Assembly (NCBI RefSeq): GCF_003122385.1
Contig: NZ_CP029255.1
Span: forward strand, 558,001 to 622,000
Direction: 5' to 3'
Length of the DNA stretch: 64,000 nucleotides
DNA from: Flavobacterium crocinum
GTDB lineage: Bacteria; Bacteroidota; Bacteroidia; Flavobacteriales; Flavobacteriaceae
Shown: one piece after another, positions 7,647-15,999 of the stretch
Numbering within the stretch: position 1 is the stretch's first letter
How the letters are laid out: each line of letters starts with the position of its first letter
The notes under the pieces: generated by a model
The model's database searches: none
Told to the model about the DNA's origin: nothing
Seen by the model: only the letters and a program-made list of their open reading frames with translations
Position numbers and translations under genes: made by a program

Positions 7647-7811
7647 ATGTCAAAATTTAAAAAGATACTCTTCTTATTAGGCTGCATCATGATCATAATA
7701 TACGCAATCAGATACTTCTTTTTCAATCAAGATTGGAAACAGACTTTGCTTGGAATTTTTTCAATGCTCTGTTTTGTAATATCGATCCTTCTAAACAGAA
7801 AAAAACAATAA
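7647..7811 (+). CDS. 54-residue two-helix membrane protein
   Basis: ATG at 7647 to TAA at 7809-7811 encodes 54 residues. There are two hydrophobic segments (about 7-26 and 33-49) with a basic N terminus (SKFKK) and basic C terminus (NRKKQ). It starts 2 bp after the preceding stop, and its own stop overlaps the ATG of the next gene (TAATG). This tight coupling on both sides argues that it is translated. It matches no family that I can name; immunity or exporter-accessory roles are guesses. Confidence 0.6.
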   Translation: MSKFKKILFLLGCIMIIIYAIRYFFFNQDWKQTLLGIFSMLCFVISILLNRKKQ

Positions 7812-8332
7812 TGAACAGACATTTAAAGACTATTTTATTGGTTCTATTTATTGGCATTATATCTTTTTTGAGTTATCAGATCATTAATAAAGTAAGTCAT
7901 AAAAAAGAAGTAGCGCAAAAAATAAAAACAATTCCTCTATTTTCTTATCAAGATATAAATGGAAAAACTTTTACTAATGAAAATTTAAAAAAAGCAACCC
8001 CAATTATCTTTATTTACTTTAATACTGAATGTGAATATTGCAATGAAGAAGCAAGCATGATTCAGAAAAACATGCCAAAATTCAAAGATTATCAACTCAT
8101 TTTTATTTCATTTGAAAAACGAGAACAAATCGAAAGTTTTTCTAAGTATTATAAACTTAATCTTTATAACAATGTTCATTTTCTTCAGGATAGCAAAGTT
8201 ACTTTTGCAACGACTTTTGATGTCAATTCATTGCCTTGTATAGTGCTGTATGATAAAAACCAAAAATTAACTGAAAAAATACGAGGGCAGATCAAGCCTG
8301 TAATCCTGATTAAAAAATTGAATATTCAATGA
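7811..8332 (+). CDS. membrane-anchored TlpA/thioredoxin-like oxidoreductase
   Basis: A 173-residue protein with one N-terminal signal anchor (residues 7-26) and a periplasm-facing thioredoxin fold. The active site CEYC is at 74-77, after IYFNTE, and a likely cis-proline lies in the NSLPCIVLYDK stretch. The start at 7811 is preferred to an upstream in-frame ATG because it overlaps the previous stop (TAATG), and the extra 26 residues upstream are out-of-frame translation of the 54-residue gene. The stop overlaps the exporter start (ATGA). With three cysteines in the presumed peptide product, a disulfide-forming or reducing role is likely, comparable to the PedC-type accessory proteins of pediocin loci. 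Confidence 0.82.
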   Translation: MNRHLKTILLVLFIGIISFLSYQIINKVSHKKEVAQKIKTIPLFSYQDINGKTFTNENLKKATPIIFIYFNTECEYCNEEASMIQKNMPKFKDYQLIFISFEKREQIESFSKYYKLNLYNNVHFLQDSKVTFATTFDVNSLPCIVLYDKNQKLTEKIRGQIKPVILIKKLNIQ

Positions 8333-10503
8333 AATTGTTAAGTCTAAAGCAGATCGCAAAAACACATACTTTACAACTTGATCAATCAGATTGCGGTGTT
8401 GCTTGTTTACTATCTATTATAAAACTATATAATGGCAATAATTCTATAGAGAAAATCAGGGAATTAAGTGGCACCACAAAAGAGGGAACAACTATGTTGG
8501 GGTTATATCAGGCAGCTAATCAATTGGGGTTTACTGCTGATGGATGCGAAGCTGATATTCAGGCACTGATCGATCACAAACAACCTGTTATTTTACATGT
8601 ATTAATGGAAAATCAGTTGCAGCATTACATTGTTTGTTATCAATATAGTGAAAAAGAAGGTTTCTTAATTGGCAATCCGGCAAAAGGAATTTATACTTTA
8701 AGTATTTCTGAATTAGAAAAAATATGGATTTCTAAAACCTGTTTGACACTTGAGCCAAATGATAATTTTGTCACTCAAAAAGCGCAGCAAGACAGTCAAA
8801 AGAAATGGTTTTTAGATTTACTTCGAGAAGGTCACAAATTAATCTGGATTTCTGTTTTACTTGGATTTTTTGTGGCAGGGTTAGGATTGACAATGGCATT
8901 GTTTTCTCAAAAATTGATTGATGATATATTACCATCAAACAACATCAACAAATTAATTTCAGGAATTATTCTACTGACTATTTTACTTTCTGCCCGCGTC
9001 GGAATATCTGTCTTAAGACAATATTTTATGCTTCAACAATCAAAAGATTTTAATAACCGGATCAATAATTCGTTTTTCTCGGCGTTATTACAATTACCAA
9101 AAGCTTTTTTTGACACTCGAAAAACAGGAGAGCTTGTTGCCAGATTAAATGATACGCAACGCGTACAAAATGTTATTAAAATGCTTACCAGCACCTTGAT
9201 AATAGATGTTTTGGTCGCTATAATTTCGACTGTTTTCTTATTTTCTTATTCATGGAGACTGGGATTAATTTGTATTTTTAGTCTACCATTGTATTTTTTC
9301 ATAATTTATCGTAGCAATAAAAAAATCTTGCTTTCTCAAAAAGAAGTCATGCAAAGTTCTGCTATTACCGAAAGTAATTTTATAAATACAATTCAAGGCA
9401 TTTCGACTATAAAAAATGACAATAAACAAAATATTTTCAATGAGTTAAATAAGCATCTTTTCGCCAATTATCAGAACAAAATATTTAATCTCGGGAAAAT
9501 CAACATCACTTTATCCTGGCAATCAGGCTTAACAAGTGTTCTCTTTGTTATAGGCATTTTAATTTATACTTCTTTACAAGTATTTAATCATCAAATTAAA
9601 ATTGGTGAATTAATGGCTATTTTAGGAATTGTTGGTTCGTTACTTCCTTCAATAGCAAATTTGGCTTTAATTTCGATTCCAATAAACGAAGCTAAAATAG
9701 CTTTTAACCGAATGTATGAATTTGCATCGATAGAAAAAGAAAACAAAAAAGGTCAAGAACTTTTAGAGATTAATAAAATCTCTATTCAAAATCTTTCTTT
9801 TCGGTTTGCTGGTCGCAGTGAACTTTTTCATGGCATTAATTTAGAAATCGAAAAAGGGAAATTTACTGCTATTGTTGGCGAAAGCGGAAGTGGCAAAAGT
9901 ACTCTGGGACAAATATTACAACGTTTTTATAATTTTGAAAACGGTAGCATAATTGTAAATAACACTCATGAACTTCAAGAAATAGGACTTGAAGGTTATA
10001 GAGATTTATTAGGTGTAATTCCACAAGAAATTACTATTTTTAACGGAACTGTAATTGACAACATATTACTTGGAGCAATTGATACTCCAGAAAACATAGT
10101 AACCTTTATTAATGAATATGGCTTCAAATTCTACTTTGACCAATTGCCACAAGGCTTAATGACCATAGTTGGAGAAGAAGGTATCAATTTAAGCGGCGGA
10201 CAAAAACAGCTTATTGCATTGGCAAGAGCTTTATATAAAAGACCCCAATTTTTAATTTTGGATGAAGCTACTGCAGCGATGGATCGGAAAACTGAGAATT
10301 TCACTATTCAGCTACTCCAAAAAATAAAACGAGACTGTGCTGTTTTATTCATTTCGCATCGCTTACATAAATTAAGAAATATTGCTGATACGATTTATAT
10401 ATTGGAAAATAAAACTATAACAGAATTTGGAAATCATGAAGAATTAATGAAAACAGACAATTTTTATAGTGAATATTGGAAAGAAAACAATTACAAAGAT
10501 TAA
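8329..10503 (+). CDS. C39-peptidase ABC exporter (bacteriocin processing and secretion)
   Basis: A 724-residue fusion of three parts. Residues 1-135 are a C39 peptidase: QSDCGVAC holds the nucleophile C22, and QHY has H99. Residues about 165-440 form the ABC membrane domain with six helices. The C-terminal part is the nucleotide-binding domain, with Walker A GESGSGKST (about 517), signature LSGGQ (about 621), Walker B LILDEAT (about 643) and the ISHR switch. It would cleave the leader after Gly-Gly and export the peptide through the inner membrane. The catalytic Asp expected before a Pro is Asn here (GNPAKG, N116). No HlyD-type adaptor is encoded in the island. Confidence 0.92.
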   Translation: MKLLSLKQIAKTHTLQLDQSDCGVACLLSIIKLYNGNNSIEKIRELSGTTKEGTTMLGLYQAANQLGFTADGCEADIQALIDHKQPVILHVLMENQLQHYIVCYQYSEKEGFLIGNPAKGIYTLSISELEKIWISKTCLTLEPNDNFVTQKAQQDSQKKWFLDLLREGHKLIWISVLLGFFVAGLGLTMALFSQKLIDDILPSNNINKLISGIILLTILLSARVGISVLRQYFMLQQSKDFNNRINNSFFSALLQLPKAFFDTRKTGELVARLNDTQRVQNVIKMLTSTLIIDVLVAIISTVFLFSYSWRLGLICIFSLPLYFFIIYRSNKKILLSQKEVMQSSAITESNFINTIQGISTIKNDNKQNIFNELNKHLFANYQNKIFNLGKINITLSWQSGLTSVLFVIGILIYTSLQVFNHQIKIGELMAILGIVGSLLPSIANLALISIPINEAKIAFNRMYEFASIEKENKKGQELLEINKISIQNLSFRFAGRSELFHGINLEIEKGKFTAIVGESGSGKSTLGQILQRFYNFENGSIIVNNTHELQEIGLEGYRDLLGVIPQEITIFNGTVIDNILLGAIDTPENIVTFINEYGFKFYFDQLPQGLMTIVGEEGINLSGGQKQLIALARALYKRPQFLILDEATAAMDRKTENFTIQLLQKIKRDCAVLFISHRLHKLRNIADTIYILENKTITEFGNHEELMKTDNFYSEYWKENNYKD

Positions 10504-10506
10504 ACC

Positions 10507-10792
10507 ATGAAACAAAATCATACTAAAACATACATAGCAATCAATTACATTTTGCTTCCCTTGTATGCATTAATAATGTTTCGAATCATGTTTTTTGAAG
10601 ATAGCGATTCTTTCATTGAAAAAATAATAGCCAATAAAAGCAATCCTTTGTGCCGAAATCATATTTCATCTTTTTATAATAATTTATCACGGTATATTTT
10701 CGTTTTTCTTTTCAATCTGTGCTGCTCTGATCTTGTTTCTCTATCCAACACATCAATCTGTAAATTTTAAATTATGGTTTCTAAAAAAATAA
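10507..10792 (+). pseudogene. small membrane protein gene broken by a frameshift
   Basis: The reading frame from ATG 10507 gives 87 residues. Its first 40 look like a normal membrane protein (IAINYILLPLYALIMFRIMF), but the rest is Ser/Asn/Cys-rich and unlike one. From about 10631 the +1 frame continues with hydrophobic helices (AEIIFHLFIIIYHGIF and FFFSICAALILFLYP) and ends at TAA 10790-10792, overlapping the DUF1648 gene by 19 bp. That second frame has no start of its own. One inserted base (or two lost) between 10631 and 10665 explains both halves; joined, they would give a protein of about 95 residues with three helices. No slippery site is seen, so programmed frameshifting is unlikely. 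A sequencing error is possible. Confidence 0.6.
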
Positions 10793-11217
10793 GAGTACTT
10801 TATCTAATTGCTCTGTCAATATTTTCAATCTATATTCTTTTACTTTTCAGTAATTATTCAGAGATTCCTGAAACTGTTGCATCTCATATAGATATAACGG
10901 GAAAAGTGGATGGTTATAGCCATAAGAATGCATTGTGGATTTCTTCTATAGTTAATCTGTTTATACTTGTTGTTCTAGGACTTCTAATAAAAAACCCAAA
11001 ATATGCCAATTACCCAGTGGAGCTTACAGATGAGAATAGAGAAAATGTATATAAAAAAATGCAGTTATTTTTAGCTGCAATTGCAATTATTACCACATTG
11101 TTTTTTTCTTATATGATATTTAAGGCTATTGGTTTAGAAAAGAATTATATATATTTGATTATATATGTAATAGCAGTACCCATATTTACAATTATTTATT
11201 TTGGAAGAAGCAAATAA
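10774..11217 (+). CDS. DUF1648 (SdpI N-terminal-like) membrane protein, immunity candidate
   Basis: A 147-residue protein with four predicted helices (8-25, 52-70, 92-112, 122-142). The segment EIPETVASHIDITGKVDGYSHK (about 29-50) after helix 1 matches the DUF1648 pattern (IPxH...GxxDxYxxK). DUF1648 is the N-terminal domain of SdpI, which protects Bacillus against the SdpC toxin. Its position in a bacteriocin island next to the exporter therefore suggests self-immunity. The C-terminal SdpI helices are missing, so this is a short form. Other DUF1648 proteins have no known link to toxins, and the role is inferred. Confidence 0.8.
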   Translation: MVSKKIRVLYLIALSIFSIYILLLFSNYSEIPETVASHIDITGKVDGYSHKNALWISSIVNLFILVVLGLLIKNPKYANYPVELTDENRENVYKKMQLFLAAIAIITTLFFSYMIFKAIGLEKNYIYLIIYVIAVPIFTIIYFGRSK

Positions 11218-11316
11218 TCTGATAACAATAAGATATGATTGAATGTTTATGTGGAGTTTTTCCTAGGGTCTCAACGAGGATAGAAAATCATGCACTGATT
11301 TTGTATAATAAATAAA

Positions 11317-11547
11317 ATGAACCACAACCAAGAACCATCTGAAGAAGAGCAAAACAATTGGAGCCACGATCCTGACAATTGGATTTGGGGACTTTTCTAT
11401 TATAATCCAAAGGACAAAAGAATGTTTCCACCGAAGAGAATAAAAGAAATGGGATTGACCATAAATTTTGCCAATCCCAATTCGGTTTTTCTTTGTGTCA
11501 TTATGATTCTCATTTTAATGATTTTGTGTGAAAGTGTAAAAAGATAA
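11317..11547 (+). CDS. DUF5808-domain small membrane protein
   Basis: A 76-residue protein. Residues about 18-54 form a compact DUF5808-like motif: DPDNWIWGLFYYNPKDKR, then FPPKR and GLTINFANPNS. One hydrophobic helix (about 55-71) follows at the C terminus. From what I know of the family, DUF5808 and DUF1648 often occur together, in one protein or in adjacent genes; here they are separate genes 99 bp apart. This supports a shared role, probably in the envelope. Molecular function is unknown. Confidence 0.72.
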   Translation: MNHNQEPSEEEQNNWSHDPDNWIWGLFYYNPKDKRMFPPKRIKEMGLTINFANPNSVFLCVIMILILMILCESVKR

Positions 11548-11570
11548 ATTATACTATTAATTACAATTAT

Positions 11571-11780
11571 ATGGTAGCTAGAAAAAAATTCGTAATTATT
11601 TTTTTAATTCTTGTTCTATTATTCATTGGCTTTGATTTAGCTCCTTTGCTTCAAAAGGAAAGTTTAAAAGAAATTTCATTTTCAGATTTTAGATTATCCA
11701 TTGGACCATTTTTATCCGGTATTGCTGTTTTTATGAGTTACAGAGCAGGAATCAAAAAAGATAGAAACCTCACTGAATAA
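11571..11780 (+). CDS. 69-residue membrane protein, unknown
   Basis: Two hydrophobic segments (7-25 and 44-61) are separated by a charged loop (LQKESLKEISFSDFR), and the C terminus is basic (GIKKDRN). It lies 23 bp after the DUF5808 gene in the same direction, at the end of the low-GC island. I do not recognise a family. Its size and layout match the other tiny two-helix proteins in this island. Confidence 0.55.
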   Translation: MVARKKFVIIFLILVLLFIGFDLAPLLQKESLKEISFSDFRLSIGPFLSGIAVFMSYRAGIKKDRNLTE

Positions 11781-11839
11781 ACTATTCCTTCATGTCAAGA
11801 ACACAAAATAACGTTTCCAGTTTTCCCAATTATAAATAC

Positions 11840-11847
11840 TACTTTTG
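11840..11847 (+). promoter_or_regulatory. -7 box before the large outer-membrane protein
   Basis: TACTTTTG is a perfect TAnnTTTG, 21 bp before the ATG. It marks a new transcription unit after the bacteriocin island. Confidence 0.6.
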
Positions 11848-11868
11848 ACTTTTCAGAGTTAAGGTATT

Positions 11869-14800
11869 ATGTTGAAAAAATTATTGTTTTTGACGGTTTT
11901 CATTTGGTTTTCTGCGGTTCAGGCTCAGGAAACTGAATCGTTATACAAAACCAAAAAAATAATAAGTACAAAAGACACGATTCGGATTGAAAATGTCAGC
12001 ATTAATTCCGGTTTCTTTCAGCTTTTAAATACTAAAAAAGAACCTATAGATTCTTCTTTCTATAAAATTGATTTCCAAAAAGGCTTTTTACTTTTAAAGG
12101 AAAACTTTCCCTCAGCTTCCGACACTTTAATTGTCAATTACCTCAAATATCCGGATTTCTTAACCAAAGAATACAGCCTTTATAAATCGGAACAAATTGT
12201 AAACAGCGATGTGGGAACCGAGAAATTATACCGAATTGATAATAATGCCAACACAAAAAAAGTAACCCCTTTTGACGGATTAAATACTTCCGGAAGTATT
12301 ACTCGAGGAATCACTATCGGGAATAATCAGAGTACAGTTCTAAATTCTAATCTGGATTTACAGATTACAGGAAAAATTTCAGATAAAGTGAGTCTGCGTG
12401 CTTCGCTTCAGGATAATAATATTCCGTTGCAGGATGGCGGTTATTCTCAAAAGCTCGATCAGTTTGATAATATTTTCATGGAGCTTTTTAGTGATGATTG
12501 GAACATTCGCGCCGGCGATGTGTTTTTAGAAAATAGAAAAACTCAATTTTTAAGTTTCAATAAAAAGGTACAAGGGCTATCGGCAAGTTTTGATTTTGAT
12601 ACCGAAAAAAGCAAAACCAATGTTTTTGCTTCGGTAGCTTTTGTAAAAGGTCAATATGCTAAAAGCACTTTTACAGGTCAGGAAGGCAATCAGGGTCCGT
12701 ACAAATTAAAAGGTCAAAATGGTGAATTGTACGTTCTCGTAATTTCAGGTTCTGAACGTGTTTACGTAAACGGCGTTTTATTAAAACGCGGTGAAAACAA
12801 CGATTATGTTATCGATTATAATGCCGGGGAAATTGTCTTTACTTCGCTTTTCACGATTACTTCAGAAATGAGGATTAATGTCGAGTATCAATATTCTGAA
12901 CGAAATTACAATCGTCTCGTAACCTACGCAGGAGCAACACACGAAAATAAAAAATGGAGTTTTGGCGGTTATTTGTATTCTGAAAATGATTTAAAAAATC
13001 AGCCTCTACAACAGAATCTTTCACCGGAACAAGTTCAGATTTTAAGTGAAGCCGGTGACGATATCAATCTAATGAAAGCGCCTTCTGCTTACGAAGATAA
13101 ATATGCCGACAATAAAATCTTGTATAAAAAAATACTTATCAATTCGTTTGAAGTTTACGAATATTCCAATAATCCGCAAGATGTTTTATACAATGTACGA
13201 TTTAGTCAGGTTGGAGCCAATGCGGGAAATTATATCATTCAAAACAATAATTCGGTTGAACGTATTTATCAATATGTTGAGCCTGTAAACGGAGTTCTTC
13301 AGGGCAATTACGAACCAATTGTACAGCTTGTTGCTCCAATGAAACTTCAGGTTGCGACTTTCTTAGGAAAATATAATCCGAACGAGAAAACTTTGGTCGA
13401 TTTTGAATTGGCTGTAAGCAATAACGATCAGAATTTATTTTCTGATATTGACGATTCTAATAATGAAGGTGTCGCTTTTAAAACCAATCTGAAAAAACGT
13501 CTTTTTTCCCGAAGCTGGAGTTTAGATGCTTTTGCCAATTACCAATATGTACAACAAAATTTCAAGTCCATTGAACGTTTATACAATATAGAATTTAACC
13601 GTGACTGGAACTTAACCGGAACACTTTTGGGCAATCAGAGTCTTTTGGTTACGGGTTTTAATTTTAATTTATTTTCTAAAAAGAAAACTTCAAACATTGG
13701 TTTAATTACTTATCAATTTGAGAAGTTAGATTTCAGCGAAAGTTATACGGGTTCCAGACATACAACTTCGGCTTTATTCAAAATAAAAAAATGGACAATT
13801 GAGAATAACGGAAGCTTTTTGAATTCTGATGCAACGGCTTCAACTTCAAAATTTATCAGAAACCAAACCAGAACAAAATATCATTTTGGTAAAAACTGGA
13901 TTGGAGGAACTATGCAGCTTGAAGATAATCAGGAGAAAGACAAAATAACGAATCAGTTTTCAACGTTAAGCCAGCGTTTTTCAGAATATGGCGTTTTTAC
14001 GGGACGAGGTGACAGTACAAAAGTCTTTGTTGAAGTTGGTTTTCTACAAAGACGAAATGATAGTTTACAAAACGGATTATTACAGCATGTCAATAATTCG
14101 CAAACCTATTATTTAAAGTCTAAATTAATTCAGAACAAAACAACCGATTTGGCAGTTTATGCGAGTTATCGAAATTTGGATTTCACAGATCAATCCAGAC
14201 AAAATGAACCATCTTTAAATTCAAGAGTTTTATACAATGATCGATTCTTTAATCAGTTAATGCAGATTGGAACTACTTATGAAACCAGTTCAGGAACCAT
14301 TGCTCAACAAGAATTCACTTATGTCGAAGTTCCGACAGGACAAGGTGTTTACACCTGGAATGATTATAATGGAAACGGAATTCAGGAATTACAGGAATTT
14401 GAAATTGCCGTTTTTCAGGATCAGGCCAAATATGTGAGAATCTTTTTGCCGAATCAGATTTACATCAAAACTAATCAGAACAAGTTTTCACAGTCTTTAA
14501 CTTTGAATCCTTTGCAATGGCAGAATGAAAAAGGTTTCAAAAAATTGTTGTCTTATTTCTACAATCAGACTTCTTTTATAATGGATAGAAAAGTAAAAAG
14601 CGAAGGTGAAAAACTGGAACTGAATCCGTTTAATTCTTCTAAAGAAAATATTTTAGGCTTGAATTCAAGTTTCAGAAACAGCTTATTTTACAATCGCGGA
14701 CGTCAGAAACATTCGGTCACCTATTCTTATTTAGTCAATAAAGGAAAAAGTTTGCTTTCTATTGGCTCACAAAATGTCCGTAATTATTCGCATCAACTTC

Positions 14801-15303
14801 AATACACGCATTTGTATCAGAAAAGCTGGTTATTTAATTTCTTTACCAAAACCATTAAAACCGATTTAGTTTCGGAAGATTTTGAAGAGAAAAACTATGA
14901 TATCAATGGCTGGCAATTGGCGCCAAAAATCAGTTACTTGTTTTCTAAGAATACAAAACTGGATTTCTTTTATGAACTTCAGAACAAGAAAAATCAAATA
15001 GGCAATTTTGAAACTTTAAAACAAAACCGAATTGGAACTTCGTTTTCTTATGCCGGAGAAAAGAAAGTAACAGTAAATGGAGAGTTTTCTTTTTATGAAA
15101 ATAAATTTAACGGAAATGAATTTTCTTCTGTAGGTTTTCAAATGCTGGAAGGACTTCAGGCAGGATCAAATCTGGTTTGGAAATTACTTTTGCAAAAGAA
15201 CATTACATCCTTTTTAGATGTTAATTTAAATTATCTCGGACGTAAAAGCGAAACCGGAAATACAATTCATACCGGCAACATTCAGCTTCGTGCATATTTT
15301 TAA
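11869..15303 (+). CDS. large secreted/outer-membrane beta-rich protein (1144 aa)
   Basis: Residues 1-19 are a signal peptide ending in AVQAQ. The mature protein is rich in alternating hydrophobic strands and Asn/aromatic turns over its whole length, and ends in a strand with a terminal Phe (NIQLRAYF), as in outer-membrane barrels. A stretch near 290-330 (VYVNGVLLKRGENNDYVIDY, then NAGEIVFT) resembles a motif that I associate with very large gliding/T9SS barrel proteins such as SprA, though this protein is less than half that size. I cannot name a family. It precedes the secreted Lys/Ala-rich gene by 64 bp, perhaps as one operon. Confidence 0.7.
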   Translation: MLKKLLFLTVFIWFSAVQAQETESLYKTKKIISTKDTIRIENVSINSGFFQLLNTKKEPIDSSFYKIDFQKGFLLLKENFPSASDTLIVNYLKYPDFLTKEYSLYKSEQIVNSDVGTEKLYRIDNNANTKKVTPFDGLNTSGSITRGITIGNNQSTVLNSNLDLQITGKISDKVSLRASLQDNNIPLQDGGYSQKLDQFDNIFMELFSDDWNIRAGDVFLENRKTQFLSFNKKVQGLSASFDFDTEKSKTNVFASVAFVKGQYAKSTFTGQEGNQGPYKLKGQNGELYVLVISGSERVYVNGVLLKRGENNDYVIDYNAGEIVFTSLFTITSEMRINVEYQYSERNYNRLVTYAGATHENKKWSFGGYLYSENDLKNQPLQQNLSPEQVQILSEAGDDINLMKAPSAYEDKYADNKILYKKILINSFEVYEYSNNPQDVLYNVRFSQVGANAGNYIIQNNNSVERIYQYVEPVNGVLQGNYEPIVQLVAPMKLQVATFLGKYNPNEKTLVDFELAVSNNDQNLFSDIDDSNNEGVAFKTNLKKRLFSRSWSLDAFANYQYVQQNFKSIERLYNIEFNRDWNLTGTLLGNQSLLVTGFNFNLFSKKKTSNIGLITYQFEKLDFSESYTGSRHTTSALFKIKKWTIENNGSFLNSDATASTSKFIRNQTRTKYHFGKNWIGGTMQLEDNQEKDKITNQFSTLSQRFSEYGVFTGRGDSTKVFVEVGFLQRRNDSLQNGLLQHVNNSQTYYLKSKLIQNKTTDLAVYASYRNLDFTDQSRQNEPSLNSRVLYNDRFFNQLMQIGTTYETSSGTIAQQEFTYVEVPTGQGVYTWNDYNGNGIQELQEFEIAVFQDQAKYVRIFLPNQIYIKTNQNKFSQSLTLNPLQWQNEKGFKKLLSYFYNQTSFIMDRKVKSEGEKLELNPFNSSKENILGLNSSFRNSLFYNRGRQKHSVTYSYLVNKGKSLLSIGSQNVRNYSHQLQYTHLYQKSWLFNFFTKTIKTDLVSEDFEEKNYDINGWQLAPKISYLFSKNTKLDFFYELQNKKNQIGNFETLKQNRIGTSFSYAGEKKVTVNGEFSFYENKFNGNEFSSVGFQMLEGLQAGSNLVWKLLLQKNITSFLDVNLNYLGRKSETGNTIHTGNIQLRAYF

Positions 15304-15367
15304 TGCGCTCCGAAAAAGATGACAAAAAATTGTTTAACTTTAATTGAAAATTTAAACATATAACCTC

Positions 15368-15922
15368 ATGAAAAAATTAGTATTAACCTGTTTATTAGCT
15401 ATTTTCTCAGCTAATTTCTACGCCCAGGAAACAACTACAAAAGCGGCAAAAACTAAAACAGAAGCTTCGGCAAAAAAAGCAAAAGCAAGTGCAGACAAAG
15501 CTTCGGCTGACGCCAAAAAAGAAGCCACAAAATCTAAAAAAGCAGCAGATGATGCCAAAGCAGCAACATCTAAAGCAAAGAAAGAATCTGCTGATGCAGC
15601 AAAAAAAACTGCCGATAAAGAAGCAGCAAAAGCAAAAGCCGATGCAAAAAAAGCAACTGCTACGTCTGACAAAGCTAAAAGTACAGCAGACAAAGCTAAA
15701 GCCGATGCTAAAAAAACAACGACAAAAGCTGATAACGCAAAGAAAGATGCTACAGCTGCCAAAAAATCTGCCACAAAAACTTTAAAAGAAACAAACGAAA
15801 AAGCACCGTCTGTTCCGGATAAAGTTACCGGTGAATACAACGGTAAAAAAGTATACACTGGCCCAAGAGGCGGTAAATATTACATTAACAAAAATGGTAA
15901 TAAAACGTATATTCAGGATTAA
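15368..15922 (+). CDS. secreted Lys/Ala-rich protein with PBCV-type basic adaptor domain
   Basis: The signal peptide is residues 1-19 (cleavage after FYA). Residues about 25-145 are an Ala/Lys/Asp/Thr low-complexity helix built from ADKAKADAKK-like units, similar in composition to histone H1 tails. The last 30 residues (GKKVYTGPRGGKYYINKNGN, then KTYIQD) match the PBCV-specific basic adaptor domain, a short motif first described in Chlorella virus proteins and found in some bacterial proteins. The positive charge suggests binding of DNA, polysaccharide or an acidic surface outside the cell. Function is not established. Confidence 0.75.
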   Translation: MKKLVLTCLLAIFSANFYAQETTTKAAKTKTEASAKKAKASADKASADAKKEATKSKKAADDAKAATSKAKKESADAAKKTADKEAAKAKADAKKATATSDKAKSTADKAKADAKKTTTKADNAKKDATAAKKSATKTLKETNEKAPSVPDKVTGEYNGKKVYTGPRGGKYYINKNGNKTYIQD

Positions 15923-15999
15923 TTTTTAAGATGCTGAGATACTAAGATGCTAAGGTTCTAAGATAATTAGCTGCTAAGCTTTGCTTACATTACAAATTT

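Noticed and set aside
7733..7810. Upstream extension of the thioredoxin-like gene
   Set aside because: These 26 codons overlap the 54-residue gene in another frame and would bury the signal anchor; the TAATG start at 7811 is better.
5593..11780. Whether the bacteriocin island is a prophage or integrative element
   Set aside because: No integrase, transposase or attachment repeat was found at its edges; only composition and gene content mark it as accessory.
15418..15858. Long antisense frame of the Lys/Ala-rich gene
   Set aside because: Low-complexity coding sequence produces an open complementary frame rich in Ala, Ser and Phe; the sense frame has the signal peptide and the adaptor domain.
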